Positions 8,371 to 17,376 of a stretch of DNA of 64,000 nucleotides are shown here, piece by piece. The stretch spans positions 14,599 to 78,598 of the forward strand of contig VAFL01000015.1 in the NCBI GenBank assembly GCA_005768755.1, in the 5' to 3' direction. Origin of the DNA: Paracoccus denitrificans. Lineage in GTDB: Bacteria > Pseudomonadota > Alphaproteobacteria > Rhodobacterales > Rhodobacteraceae. Position 1 is the first letter of the stretch. Every line of letters starts with the position of its first letter. The translations under genes were made by a program, and so were the position numbers. Below the pieces are notes generated by a model, which searched no databases, was not told the DNA's origin, and worked only from the letters and a program-made list of their open reading frames with translations.

Positions 8371-10193
8371 TACTTGGCCGCCAGTTTGACGATCTTCTCG
8401 CCTTCAGCCTTGGTCAGTCCGAGGGCTTCCCACGACTTCTTGGACTTCTTCTTCAACAGAAGAGCCTCTTGGGCAGCCTTCTTGTCGCCCTTGACTACCT
8501 TGACCATCAGACCGCGCAGCAGAGCCTCGCGGTCTACCTTGGCCGGTTGAGCAGCAGGAGTTGCTTTCACTGGCTTGGTGACAGCCTTGGTCTGCACCTT
8601 GGCCGGTGCCTTAGCTGGCTTCTTCTCCTCGACAGGCGCGGTGAATACTGGCTCGGTCTTGGCGATAGAAACCAGGTTGTCGCCTTGAAGCGCGGAGATA
8701 CCCAACTTCTCCCAGCTGACCTTGGCCGCTTTCTTGAAGTTGACCAGATCATTGGCGAACGCCCATTTGGCGCGTGGGGTGTCGGCTTCGCTTACCTTGG
8801 CGAACATCTCCAAAGCTTTCTGCTCACGCGCCGAACCACCAGCAGCCTTCTGCTTCGCCACGGCCTTGGCCAACTTGGTCGGATCGACAGCATCGTCGCT
8901 CTGAACATCCTTGGCTTTGGTCTTGATGGCTTCAGCAACACGCTTCTTGGTGGTGGCCTTCTGCTTGGCCACGGCTTGCTTGGCTTCCTTGCGGTTGGTG
9001 ACTTGCGTCACCTGAACACCACCGCCCATCTGCTCGGTGATCTTCACCTTCTCGGTGATACCGATGTGCTCACCGGCCAGGGCTTTACCCAGCTGGATCT
9101 TGGCCGCCATGTTGTCAGTCATGGCATTGTCGCGCTTCAGGGACTTGTAGTCGCTGTCGGCGATGAGATCGATGATGTGATAACCGCACACACGCATCTT
9201 ATTCGCATCGTATTCCGGTACGGCGATTACGTCTTCCGGGTTCACCTTGATGAGGGTGCACACGTCGCCACTGAAGTTGCCGATGTAGCCACGGCGAGCT
9301 ACGTGCAGACCGTTGGAGCACTCGTTACGACGGTTGGGGTCAACCAGCGAGTGATCCATGTGGACGTAGGAGCCCACACGCTGCGGTACTTTGCCCGAGT
9401 GGCAGTCCACGAAGTGATCGCCGCGCTTACGCAGGATCTTGTAAGCCACGAAGCTACCATCGTCGGCAATCGGCAGATCGCCACGCTCAAGGAACTTGAG
9501 CAGGTCTTCGACCGAATGACCACGTTCTTTGATGACAACACCCAGGCGACGGAGGAAGTTCTCCATGCCGATGGTGCTGTTACCTTGCTTCGAGGCGTAC
9601 TCGAACTGGCCAGCCAGTTTTTCAACACCCGGAATCACGGTGTCACCGACCTTGGCGATGATGGTTTCGGTGCCTTCGGAAACTAGCTGGCCTTTCTCAT
9701 CGTGTTGGTCGGCCATCGGTGCCTTGAACTCCGTGGAGCTGGTCGGCTTGGCATTGGCCAGGACTTCGTTGATGGCGGCGTTCTGTTTGGCTTTGCTGGC
9801 TTCCGCCGCATCGCCATCCTTACGCTTGACCTCGACACGAGTTACCGCTGGGTTCTTGGACGGAATAACGCCCAAGGCCAGAGGTGCCACGATATCGGTG
9901 TTGCCGGTCAGTTGCGCCAGGAACTTCTCGGCGTCAGCCTTGAGTACCTTGAAGAACTGTACCAGCCCGCCGGTCTTGGCTTCGAAGTCCTTGAACTCCT
10001 TGCCCAGGTCTTCGTGCTGGCCCAGGTCCACCTCGGCGATACCGCCGTCTTGGATGATGGGAGTGATGATCTCCAGAACCTGACGCAGCAGGGGATCACC
10101 CTGCTTGATCAGATGCTCGGTGCCGTCAGGCTTGTACAGCGTCATGTTGTACTTATCGACAACGAACGCTACTACTTGGATTACGTTGGACAT
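8370..10193 (-). CDS. rIIB-like protein
   Basis: The protein has 607 aa. A central block (about 240-350) with YKILRKRGDHFVDCHSGKV, an NPNRR-like element and CSNGLHVARRGYIGNFSG matches the conserved core of T4 rIIB relatives in N4-like phages. The C-terminal 230 residues are Lys/Ala/Thr-rich and contain at least two copies of a degenerate module ending …W[EK].LG[IL]…. T4 rIIA/rIIB are membrane-associated exclusion and lysis-timing factors. The role here is unknown. It lies four bases downstream of the rIIA-like gene. Confidence 0.8.
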   Translation of the reverse strand: MSNVIQVVAFVVDKYNMTLYKPDGTEHLIKQGDPLLRQVLEIITPIIQDGGIAEVDLGQHEDLGKEFKDFEAKTGGLVQFFKVLKADAEKFLAQLTGNTDIVAPLALGVIPSKNPAVTRVEVKRKDGDAAEASKAKQNAAINEVLANAKPTSSTEFKAPMADQHDEKGQLVSEGTETIIAKVGDTVIPGVEKLAGQFEYASKQGNSTIGMENFLRRLGVVIKERGHSVEDLLKFLERGDLPIADDGSFVAYKILRKRGDHFVDCHSGKVPQRVGSYVHMDHSLVDPNRRNECSNGLHVARRGYIGNFSGDVCTLIKVNPEDVIAVPEYDANKMRVCGYHIIDLIADSDYKSLKRDNAMTDNMAAKIQLGKALAGEHIGITEKVKITEQMGGGVQVTQVTNRKEAKQAVAKQKATTKKRVAEAIKTKAKDVQSDDAVDPTKLAKAVAKQKAAGGSAREQKALEMFAKVSEADTPRAKWAFANDLVNFKKAAKVSWEKLGISALQGDNLVSIAKTEPVFTAPVEEKKPAKAPAKVQTKAVTKPVKATPAAQPAKVDREALLRGLMVKVVKGDKKAAQEALLLKKKSKKSWEALGLTKAEGEKIVKLAAK

Positions 10194-10196
10194 GCG

Positions 10197-12701
10197 TTAC
10201 CCCTTGATAACTTGCTTGATGAGTTTGACTGTCTTGGCCTTCAGGGCCTCGTCAGTACCGTCGAAAATGACACGAATAGCAGCCGTGTCGATCAGAGAAA
10301 CCATCGGATTGGCCGCGAGGCCTTTCACGAACTTCTGAATCTTGGCGCCGGGAACAATCTGGCTGAAGGCTTCTACTTCCTTGCTCTCAGCAAGTTCAGT
10401 GAAGTCATCCTCCACCTCTTTGAGGAGGTTCAGGACATTGGCCTGCTCTGCGGTAAGTTGAACCAGCTCAGGGAGCTTGAACAGTTCTCGCAGTTCCTTG
10501 GTTTGCAGGATGGTGATAACGAACTGTGTATCAACCCCGTCTTGCTGGCTTACCCAACGACGCACCACACGGAGAGTGCCCGGCAGGGCAGCCTGCATAG
10601 CAGGATCTGTCAGATCCTTGATGATCTGCTTTGGAAGCCAGGTCTTGATCCCAGGGATGCCTTCTTTAAGCAACTTGGCTACCTGTGCTGGCGTGATGCA
10701 CGCTGTTACTACGTCACCGTAAGCTTTCGCCAGAGCTTGAGCCTGCTCATGCTTACCCAAGCCATGGAGATTCTTGCGGCCCCGCCAGTCAGACTTACCG
10801 TAGACCCTCACGAAACCAATTGGCTTCATGGTACGGTCTTCGGTAGTGGTCATCTTCTGCCAGTCGAAGAACTTGCCATCAGAGATACCATTCAAGGTTG
10901 GATAACCAGCCAGTTTGACCTTACCTGCTGCTGGAGCAGTACGGGCCTTGGGTTCGCGATACTCGATGTACTCGGTCAAGTCCAGAACGGTGTAACCTTT
11001 GATACCTTTCAGAACACGACGAGCCTCTTCCACCTTGGCTTTGGCACGGCCTACTTGATAAACCAGGGCACCGAAGAACTTCGAGTCGCCTTGAGCCTTG
11101 AGGGCTCCAGCGTTCGGGGTATTTTCTAATGCTTCCGAGTCAGCCCATTTGAACTTGACTTCGAAGTCCTCGGCGTTGTGAGTCAGGATAATCAGACGCT
11201 TTTGCATCAGCATCATCTTACCCAAATTGTCTACATAGCCGTGGCGAGCATTGCGCAAGTAGATACGATCATTGCGGTAGTAGCTGCGCTCATCAGACCA
11301 CCCTACGTATGGAATGGCGAATTGCAGTGTATTGGTATCCATGAGTTTGTTATCGCGCAGTTTGGATAGTACAGGCACTACCACACGGCGTTTCCACTCT
11401 TCGAAGGCCCAGCCACCGGCATGACACGGTTTAGCTCCGCGAATGGCTTTCAACATTGAACGCAGCAAGCCACGATCTTGGGTGACGGCGGCATTCTGCT
11501 GCACCAGAGTACCTACACGGTCCTTGATGTCACGCAGTTGGAAGCTATGGTCTTGGTGCCCAGGGTACTGATGAAGCAGTGCCCAGCGAGCTAGGGTTAC
11601 CGGGTTGACGATGTAGGTAACATCGCCGCTGACTGGCTTCTCGATGTACTTCTTCTGTAACGACAGATCAAATGGGTTAGCCATCAGCAGTTTGAAGTCG
11701 CCAGCGTCTTTCGCAGCCTGCACGGCAGAGCGAAATACTACCTTGGCTTCCCGCTCGTAATCACCGGTGTAGTTCGCTTTGAAGTCCTCCAGCAACTTCG
11801 TGATGGTTTCGATTGTGGTGTCGGTGATGGTCAGACCTTCACGCGATGGAGTCAGGGACAGACTGCCTGGCCTGGCTTGCAGGATCAGGTAGAACGAACC
11901 GTTCTCACGACGACCCAGTTGTGTGATGGTGCTATGGACTGAATGCCATTCGTAGTGATAAGCGTCGTTGTCTTCGATGGGGTAGATCACCGCACCGTAA
12001 CGAACGTACAGGCGCTCATGGCTGTTCAACGGACTTGCATCCGTGATCAGATAACCTTTCTCCATCGTACTGAATGGCAGCACCTTGGCTTGATTGCCGT
12101 TGAAAATGGCGTTCATCTCGCCGTTAGCCAGTACCTGTTCGATACGGCTGGCGAACTGGTGCACGTCCGTCTTGAGGGCGATGTTGATGCTCACTTCCAA
12201 GCCAGTTTCCTGGGTGGGAATCGAGACAATCTTGATGCACGATGGCTTGCCACCGACTTCGCTGTCCGACTTGGACATGCGATAGATGGTCTTCATACCA
12301 TTACAGTACGAAGTCACCTGAAAGTTGTCGGTATAGGCAAACGGTGCCTTACAGCCCAGGCCGAAGCCACCAGTCTGACCATCGTCATTGGTTTTGGTCG
12401 AACCACCGTAGACGGTGTAGACCGGGCCGATCTTCTCATGTGGGATACCGGGACCGAAGTCACGGATTATGAGTTTCTCGGCGGTCAGAGTGACCTCGAA
12501 TGGCCGGGTCTGGCCGACCATCTTGTGAGCATCGTCGGCGTTGGCCAACGTCTCACGAATTACTGCCAGCTTCTGGTCTTTGTACAGCGACGCGGAAAGC
12601 ATCTGCATGAAGAAGCCACCATCAGCGACGGTGAAGTCCAACTTCTCGGAACCACCCACTACTGCGTGAGTTACGTGGTCATACATATGTGTTACTTCCA
12701 T
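10197..12701 (-). CDS. rIIA-like protein with GHKL ATPase domain
   Basis: The protein has 834 aa from the ATG at 12701, preceded by AGGAG; a frame extending to 12791 would overlap a terminator. The N-terminal GHKL (Bergerat) ATP-binding fold shows an N-box ETLANADDAH (50-59), G1 DFGPGI (81-86) and G2 GGFGLG (111-116). This is the arrangement in rIIA, gyrase B, Hsp90 and MutL. The long C-terminal region is uncharacterised. Paired with the rIIB-like gene. In T4 rIIA is tied to exclusion by lambda Rex and to DNA/membrane association. Confidence 0.85.
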   Translation of the reverse strand: MEVTHMYDHVTHAVVGGSEKLDFTVADGGFFMQMLSASLYKDQKLAVIRETLANADDAHKMVGQTRPFEVTLTAEKLIIRDFGPGIPHEKIGPVYTVYGGSTKTNDDGQTGGFGLGCKAPFAYTDNFQVTSYCNGMKTIYRMSKSDSEVGGKPSCIKIVSIPTQETGLEVSINIALKTDVHQFASRIEQVLANGEMNAIFNGNQAKVLPFSTMEKGYLITDASPLNSHERLYVRYGAVIYPIEDNDAYHYEWHSVHSTITQLGRRENGSFYLILQARPGSLSLTPSREGLTITDTTIETITKLLEDFKANYTGDYEREAKVVFRSAVQAAKDAGDFKLLMANPFDLSLQKKYIEKPVSGDVTYIVNPVTLARWALLHQYPGHQDHSFQLRDIKDRVGTLVQQNAAVTQDRGLLRSMLKAIRGAKPCHAGGWAFEEWKRRVVVPVLSKLRDNKLMDTNTLQFAIPYVGWSDERSYYRNDRIYLRNARHGYVDNLGKMMLMQKRLIILTHNAEDFEVKFKWADSEALENTPNAGALKAQGDSKFFGALVYQVGRAKAKVEEARRVLKGIKGYTVLDLTEYIEYREPKARTAPAAGKVKLAGYPTLNGISDGKFFDWQKMTTTEDRTMKPIGFVRVYGKSDWRGRKNLHGLGKHEQAQALAKAYGDVVTACITPAQVAKLLKEGIPGIKTWLPKQIIKDLTDPAMQAALPGTLRVVRRWVSQQDGVDTQFVITILQTKELRELFKLPELVQLTAEQANVLNLLKEVEDDFTELAESKEVEAFSQIVPGAKIQKFVKGLAANPMVSLIDTAAIRVIFDGTDEALKAKTVKLIKQVIKG

Positions 12702-12765
12702 TACCTGACTCCTAATTATCTTGACTGACTGGCTTGGTCTACCCGCGAAGCGGCTGACCTCTACT

Positions 12766-12809
12766 AAAAAAACTACTCGACACCACTCCAATGTTGGAGG
12801 GTGCCGAGT
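12766..12809 (-). terminator. Rho-independent terminator after RNAP2
   Basis: A long stem (ACTCG…CGAGT, CACC…GGTG, CTCCA…TGGAG) with one bulge is followed on the minus strand by seven T. It ends the RNAP1-RNAP2 transcription unit before the rIIA-like gene. Confidence 0.85.
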
Positions 12810-12810
12810 T

Positions 12811-12827
12811 GGCTGCCGGAGGCAGCC
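12811..12827. repeat. Perfect inverted repeat
   Basis: GGCTGCC/GGCAGCC with a GGA loop lies between the RNAP2 stop and the long terminator. It may be a second, pause-type element of the terminator; it has no T-run of its own. Confidence 0.6.
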
Positions 12828-12838
12828 TAGTAGTTCAA

Positions 12839-13036
12839 CTAACTAATGGCATAATTTGAGTTCAGGATCAGTTCTGCCAGCTGATCGCCGTCCATGGCAC
12901 CCTCGTAGTAAGGGACATGACCAGTGATTTGTTCATACACGTCTTCCAGCGCCATACCACGGGCCAGATCGGCCAGGATGCTGACGTAATGGAAGCGCAT
13001 TTGGTTGATGTTGTTCGGATGGGCCTTGAACTCGTC
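12839..13036 (-). CDS. RNAP2, exon 2 (C-terminal 65 residues)
   Basis: This exon begins with the codon for the catalytic Asp of motif C (DEFKAHPNN…) and runs to a TAG at 12839. It has no usable start of its own. Joined to exon 1 it restores the T7-like motif VVTVH|DEF and gives a 420-aa protein, close to N4 RNAP2. The frame is continuous across the proposed splice (…CAT|GAC…). Without splicing, translation of exon 1 stops at TAA immediately after the His codon and the polymerase lacks its second catalytic aspartate. Confidence 0.9.
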   Translation of the reverse strand, partial: DEFKAHPNNINQMRFHYVSILADLARGMALEDVYEQITGHVPYYEGAMDGDQLAELILNSNYAIS

Positions 13037-13851
13037 CGTAATGTTCAGGAGGGTTCGCTACTCCCCTCCCCGCCTCTCAGTAGCAGGCAGCTGCGTATTT
13101 CTACGCAGATCAGACTATATCATCACCATTTCTGGTGCCTTCCGCTTCCAGCCGCTTAGCTGTACTCCCTTTCGGGATAGTCGTTGAACGTTACTTTTCT
13201 CTGTGCTTCCACTCGTACCCTGCGCTAATCGATGTACGGCTGCGCCTTACTTTGATATCGCGAACAGTGGCACGGGTAATTCCCGTTTGCTCTGCAATGG
13301 TCTTATCAGACAGGTTGGTTTCAGCCAACAGTTTGCAGATGCTGTGCACTTTCTCTGGGGTCATTTGCTTACCGAATGCTCGATTAGCACAGCCAGTGTT
13401 GTTCGCAGGTTTAGTCACAATGCGAAGGTTAGAAGGTCGATTATCCGAACGAATATCGTTCTTGTGATCTATTTCTTCACCCTCGACGGGTAGCTTTCCA
13501 GTCACTAAAAAGTGAACGAAACGGTGCTTCATGCGCATGGTGTTTTGCCCCATACGAATGCGCACATAGCCATCCTCATTTATACTACCTACGTCTTCAT
13601 ACACACGACCTCGGCAAGTAACCGAGTCGATACGTCCAGTAGTAGGACAGAAGAAATGTAAGCGGTTGTCACGGAAATTTTCGAAGTCTTTAAGCTCTTG
13701 GGTCATGGTTCCTCCTTAACAGTTTGTGGAGTTTACCATACACGCAGAGTTTAGTGTACACGCAGAGATAAGTCTTCGCTGCTGATTGCCTTCGGCTTAA
13801 CCCGGTCAGGTGTTCCAGCAATTCAAAAGGTTTAATGTGCACCACGATTTA
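13037..13851 (-). mobile_element. Group I intron in RNAP2, 815 nt, with HNH gene
   Basis: The 5' exon ends in U and the intron ends in G, as group I introns require. The exon end UGUGCAU pairs perfectly with intron GUGCACA (P1, 7 bp with U·G at the splice site, loop UAAAUCGUG). Conserved core elements are visible on the minus strand: P-like GAAUUGCUGGAACACC (13809-13824), Q-like GCAAUCAGCAGCGAAG (within 13772-13789), R-like GUUCAACGACUA (13178-13189) and S-like GAUGAUAUAGUCUG (13111-13124). The last two form P7 by GACUA/UAGUC. The endonuclease gene occupies the peripheral region between Q and R, as in phage group IA introns. Confidence 0.93.
13191..13706 (-). CDS. Intron-encoded HNH homing endonuclease
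   Basis: The protein has 171 aa, with AAGGAGGAACC upstream of its ATG. The HNH core EIDHKNDIRSDNRPSNL lies near residues 77-93. The C-terminus (LSDKTIAEQTGITRATVRD) is a helix-turn-helix of the type that places such nucleases on their target. It lies wholly inside the group I intron and ends two bases before the R element. It should cleave intron-less RNAP2 genes near the catalytic motif and drive intron spread. Confidence 0.9.
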   Translation of the reverse strand: MTQELKDFENFRDNRLHFFCPTTGRIDSVTCRGRVYEDVGSINEDGYVRIRMGQNTMRMKHRFVHFLVTGKLPVEGEEIDHKNDIRSDNRPSNLRIVTKPANNTGCANRAFGKQMTPEKVHSICKLLAETNLSDKTIAEQTGITRATVRDIKVRRSRTSISAGYEWKHREK

Positions 13852-14916
13852 ATGCACAGTCACGACGTGGAACGAAGGCCAGGACAGCATTTCTTCGCAG
13901 ATACGGATCATCTGCTCGATGTGACGGAAGTCCATGTACTGAGCATCGTCGGCAGTCACGTAGTCCAGAAGACGAGCGTCTGGAACTTCACACCGACCCC
14001 AGCGAGCGATCAGACGATGCGCCAGAGTGACAGCACCAGCAAGGTTCTGTTCCATGGCTTCACCACGGCAGCGTGCGCCGTGCTCATCCAGCAGGACTTG
14101 GCGAGCCTTACGGATTACCGCAGGATCATAGTTGCAGCGACGTACCAGCGAGCGCAGCAGATATGCATCGAAGCTGTGGGTAACGTTGGCTACCAGCTTC
14201 AGGTCACGCTCAGTACCTTCGTTGATATGGTAGTAATGAGTGAACGAGGTATCGTCCAGTTCTTCCAGGACAATCCTGGCTTCCATCTTGACCATGACCT
14301 TGACGTGAGCACAGTACTCATCTGGAAGGATCCAGGTATGAGCCAGTGCATACGCTTGCCATGCAGCCTTCAGGTCACCCAGCAGCTCTACAGCACCTGG
14401 TGCAGTATCAGACAGGCCCTGATAGAATGCAGCCAGCTCGGCAGTATCCTCGCCGAAGATCTTGCGAGGTTCTGCCTGAGAACCATACAAGCCAGTCATG
14501 GTTGCGGTCTTGGCATCGCTACGCTCAATCTCCATGCCACCGCCCAAATGGGCAGAGGCTGCATCCGTCACCAGCGTATACGCATCGTTTCGGACGTCTG
14601 GATCGATCAGGTTGGTTGCCCAGCAGCCCTTGTAGCACTTAGTCAGCACGGACATGATGCTCATGCCCGAGCAGGTTGCATCCAAGCCGACCATGTGGCC
14701 GGACTTGATTTGACGACAGGCTTCGAACAAGGCCATAACTGCTTTCACATACAGTGGACGCTCCTTCTGTGGAGTAGCCAACACTGTCAAACGGTTGAAG
14801 TTGTCCAGTACCCACTTGATGCGTACTTCAAACAGCTTCTTGTCTAGTCCGCGACCAGCTTGGTTGGCGATATCTACACAGATCCACTCGAATGCGGAAT
14901 ACTTACGTTGGGCCAT
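13852..14916 (-). CDS. RNAP2, exon 1: catalytic half of the middle RNA polymerase (N4 gp16 type)
   Basis: The exon encodes 355 residues. Motif A is GLDATCSG with Asp79. Motif B is R132-x3-K136-x7-Y144-G145 (RSDAKTATMTGLYG), matching the T7 polymerase R/K/Y pattern, and motif C begins at the exon end (VVTVH, His355). RNAP2 carries the catalytic centre, and with RNAP1 forms the phage-encoded heterodimer that transcribes N4 middle genes. The frame reads into a TAA immediately at the intron boundary, so the gene needs splicing with exon 2 at 12839-13036. Confidence 0.93.
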
Positions 14917-14927
14917 GTTGCGACTCC

Positions 14928-15098
14928 TTAAACAGTTAAAGTTGCTTCAATAGGGCAATTACAGACAGGGGTAGGTTCACCATCATCCTCTAAGTAAACC
15001 TCTAGTACTTCACCGTTAAATCCACATGCGCCGCACTGTAGATGGGTTGGTTTAATCCACAAATACGCTGGCATAGGAGATGGTATGAGTATGTCCAT
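14928..15098 (-). CDS. Small zinc-ribbon-like protein
   Basis: The protein has 56 aa from the ATG at 15098, which has a GAGGAA box; the longer frame would overlap the upstream gene. It has CGAC and CNC cysteine pairs separated by about 20 residues, compatible with one zinc ribbon. It lies between the YspA-like gene and RNAP2. Function unknown. Confidence 0.65.
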   Translation of the reverse strand: MDILIPSPMPAYLWIKPTHLQCGACGFNGEVLEVYLEDDGEPTPVCNCPIEATLTV

Positions 15099-15105
15099 GG
15101 CTTCC

Positions 15106-15477
15106 TCAGTAGTTGATGATGCGAACGTCTTTGCCACGTAGGCGCATGGTTTTGATCATGTCTTCCGTGCCACGGCTATGCCCGTCCCAGAAGGCGAGCA
15201 AGCCATGACCTACGTCAGCCATTTTGCGATTGCGTATTGGACCAGCAGCCCTGCCGTGCTTATCCCACTCAGCGGGGCACGGATGCCGTACAAGGTTGCA
15301 ACGACGTGCAGCCAAGTTAGCTGTTTGGTCAGCTCCACGCGCTGCACCATGAATGATTTCAAGGTCATAGTCTTTCAGCTCATTCCACTTGAGTTTGAGG
15401 ATTTCTTGGACGATGCGGTCGCAGTCGGTGTAGTCACGACCTCCTGCGACGATGAGGTAGTACTTAGGTTTGTTCAT
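15106..15477 (-). CDS. YspA/DUF2493-like SLOG-family protein
   Basis: The protein has 123 aa from the ATG overlapping the HNH stop as ATGA. VAGGRDYTD at the start, HGAARGADQTA in the middle and PIRNRKMADVGHGLLAFWDG near the end are the conserved blocks of the YspA family. It is a Rossmann-like SLOG fold expected to bind nucleotides or nucleotide derivatives. Such genes are common phage accessories of unproven role. Here it is one of three genes between RNAP1 and RNAP2. Confidence 0.85.
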   Translation of the reverse strand: MNKPKYYLIVAGGRDYTDCDRIVQEILKLKWNELKDYDLEIIHGAARGADQTANLAARRCNLVRHPCPAEWDKHGRAAGPIRNRKMADVGHGLLAFWDGHSRGTEDMIKTMRLRGKDVRIINY

Positions 15478-16100
15478 GCCCACTCCCAGCGATAGCCTTT
15501 GTAGGTACGCGGTGCGTATAGCTGGCCTTTACCATCAGGGACAGGCACGCCATTGGCCACGCTGGTGATGCCCCACGATTGCTTAGGGTTTACTCCGAAG
15601 TCTCGTAGAGCGTCAGACAGAGACAGGTAACTTTTGTGAAGTGTCCCGTCCTTGTTGAGGCAATTCACTGCGCGGTGGTTAACGATCAGCTCACAGTCTT
15701 TCTTGGACTGGGCAGCAGCTGCACGATTCTCTTCCCACGACATGAGTCGCATGTTGTCGAAGGTATAGCCTTTGCTGTTGTCGATTCGATCAACACTCGG
15801 AGCCTTGGCTTTCTTGAACTCACTGGCTTCCCATTCGAAGTAGAGGCAAGGAAAACGAGGTTGAGCCATCAACCATGCTTCCAGCTCTGCCACGGTATAG
15901 GTAGGCGCTTCGTGCCCACGGGTAGCTGAGTTGAGCACTTGAGTGTTGCGTATCTTCTTGGCCAGCTGAGTTGGAGTGCTCTTGTTGTACTTGATGGAGC
16001 GGCACACGCGGCACCGTGGCTCAAGGCCATCCTTACAGGACTTCTTGGGTACGAAGGCTTCAGATGGTTTTTCGATGTTGCAGTCGCAGCAGGTTTTCAT
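15474..16100 (-). CDS. HNH-like homing endonuclease with N-terminal zinc finger
   Basis: The protein has 208 aa. The N-terminus has two CxxC pairs (CCDCN, CRVC) of a phage HNH zinc finger. The core (SVDRIDNSKGYTFDNMRLMSWEEN) is the HNH-type nuclease motif with Asp/Asn ligands. The C-terminal region resembles a DNA-binding repeat (NUMOD-like, …LSDALRDFGVNPKQSWGI…). It sits in the gap between the two halves of the split RNA polymerase. Confidence 0.8.
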   Translation of the reverse strand: MKTCCDCNIEKPSEAFVPKKSCKDGLEPRCRVCRSIKYNKSTPTQLAKKIRNTQVLNSATRGHEAPTYTVAELEAWLMAQPRFPCLYFEWEASEFKKAKAPSVDRIDNSKGYTFDNMRLMSWEENRAAAAQSKKDCELIVNHRAVNCLNKDGTLHKSYLSLSDALRDFGVNPKQSWGITSVANGVPVPDGKGQLYAPRTYKGYRWEWA

Positions 16101-16138
16101 GGTAACTCCTATAAGGGTAATCGGTTAGCCTCTCAAGG

Positions 16139-17089
16139 TTACAGCATATACTCTGCTGGCACCCCTGTAACCATTTCTTTATTCGCAAATTCGACCATTG
16201 CTTTTTTGTAAGGGCTGCCCTGGACCGAAATATGATAGCCAGTGGCGTAAGCCCTTCCTCTCCTGTCCAATTGGAAGCCAAGGTAGAAGCGGTTACCTTG
16301 CATGACCATGAGTTTGTAATGCTCATGGCTTCGAACTTTCATGGCCAGCCACATGTTCTGCTTATCTACAGCAGACATGTCACTGTTGGGTTCTTCCTCG
16401 ACACGGCACAGGAACTCAGTGTGCAAGCACAATGGGGTCTGTTGCATACGGTCGATGAAGTCTAGACAGACGTCACCTTCATGGTGGCCACTGTTCAGAA
16501 TGACGGACTTCGCACCAATGGTATGGTACGGAGTATCCCGGTTGTTCTTCATGTTCTCTGGTTTATGTACCAGAGGTGGCAAGTAGGAGCAGTTACTGAT
16601 GTACTGCTCCAACTCATGGGACAACTCAATACGACTCTCAATGTATATGGAGCTAAACTTGTCGTACTTGATAAGTTCGAACAGACCAACTCCACTGATC
16701 ATTGCGATCATTTCACTGATAGTCATGATGGAATCAACTTTGTCGTCCATCTTGAGTGTCCCGGCCAACTTCGCACAGAAGCCAGTGAACAACTCTGCAT
16801 GCTGTGCGTGCATGCTTGCAACGATGATCCGCTCAACAAGTTCACGGGTGTCCATCATCTTGATGGCTTCATACCGCTGACGTTTCTTGAAGTCAGGTTC
16901 ACCATTGGAGCGGTAGACATGCTCCCGGTGAATGAACTCATCGAGGATATCTACGCACTGTTGAATCAGAGGCTGAATGTCACCATCCTTATCCTCTTGA
17001 ATGAAGTTACGCATGTAGCGCTCGATATGAGCACGGGCAAAGCGGTGCTCATTGGCGAGTTGCATGTCATAAGTGCGCATCAGTTGCAT
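16139..17089 (-). CDS. RNAP1, N-terminal half of the middle RNA polymerase (N4 gp15 type)
   Basis: The protein has 316 aa. The C-terminal segment has QLDRRGRAYATGY with the DxxGR motif at 275-279, equivalent to the T7 polymerase DxxGR element that contacts the RNA-DNA hybrid. The chain ends soon after, and RNAP2 begins at the point where a T7 polymerase would continue. RNAP1 is somewhat longer than the N4 protein. The partner gene lies 1.2 kb downstream, separated by an endonuclease, a YspA-like gene and a zinc-ribbon gene. Confidence 0.9.
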   Translation of the reverse strand: MQLMRTYDMQLANEHRFARAHIERYMRNFIQEDKDGDIQPLIQQCVDILDEFIHREHVYRSNGEPDFKKRQRYEAIKMMDTRELVERIIVASMHAQHAELFTGFCAKLAGTLKMDDKVDSIMTISEMIAMISGVGLFELIKYDKFSSIYIESRIELSHELEQYISNCSYLPPLVHKPENMKNNRDTPYHTIGAKSVILNSGHHEGDVCLDFIDRMQQTPLCLHTEFLCRVEEEPNSDMSAVDKQNMWLAMKVRSHEHYKLMVMQGNRFYLGFQLDRRGRAYATGYHISVQGSPYKKAMVEFANKEMVTGVPAEYML

Positions 17090-17100
17090 GGTTTTATCCT

Positions 17101-17373
17101 TCAGATTGCATTAACGAGACGGTACATTTGAATCAACTTAGGTACTTCTGCTGGATATCTAGAGATCCAGCTATAGCGGTCTGCAATAGCCTCCTGATGT
17201 GGATATTTGGAGCGTTGCCACCAGTTATCCTTGCAATACAACCACACCTGGGCTGACGGAATTTCCATAAGAAGCTTGTCAGCCGTAGGGTAGTCTGAGC
17301 CTTTACCGTGGTGGGCAACTTCAAGCTCGTTACCTATTAAGTGGTACTGAGTATAAATGCCCCCTACGGTCAT
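17101..17373 (-). CDS. Early array paralogue 1
   Basis: The protein has 90 aa. It ends EVPKLIQMYRLVNAI, the C-terminal signature (P-x-x-[IL]-x-M-x-x-L-x-x-[AL]-[LIV]) shared by the array that extends to 20952, and has the Trp/Tyr-rich middle typical of it (WLYCKDNWWQR). It lies 11 bases upstream of RNAP1, so the array and RNAP1 are probably one transcript. Function unknown. Confidence 0.75.
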   Translation of the reverse strand: MTVGGIYTQYHLIGNELEVAHHGKGSDYPTADKLLMEIPSAQVWLYCKDNWWQRSKYPHQEAIADRYSWISRYPAEVPKLIQMYRLVNAI

Positions 17374-17376
17374 AAC

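Noticed and set aside
13740..13770. Tandem ACACGCAGAG repeats as a possible promoter
   Set aside because: They lie inside the group I intron between the Q element and the endonuclease ribosome site and are more simply part of an intron hairpin or its endonuclease leader.
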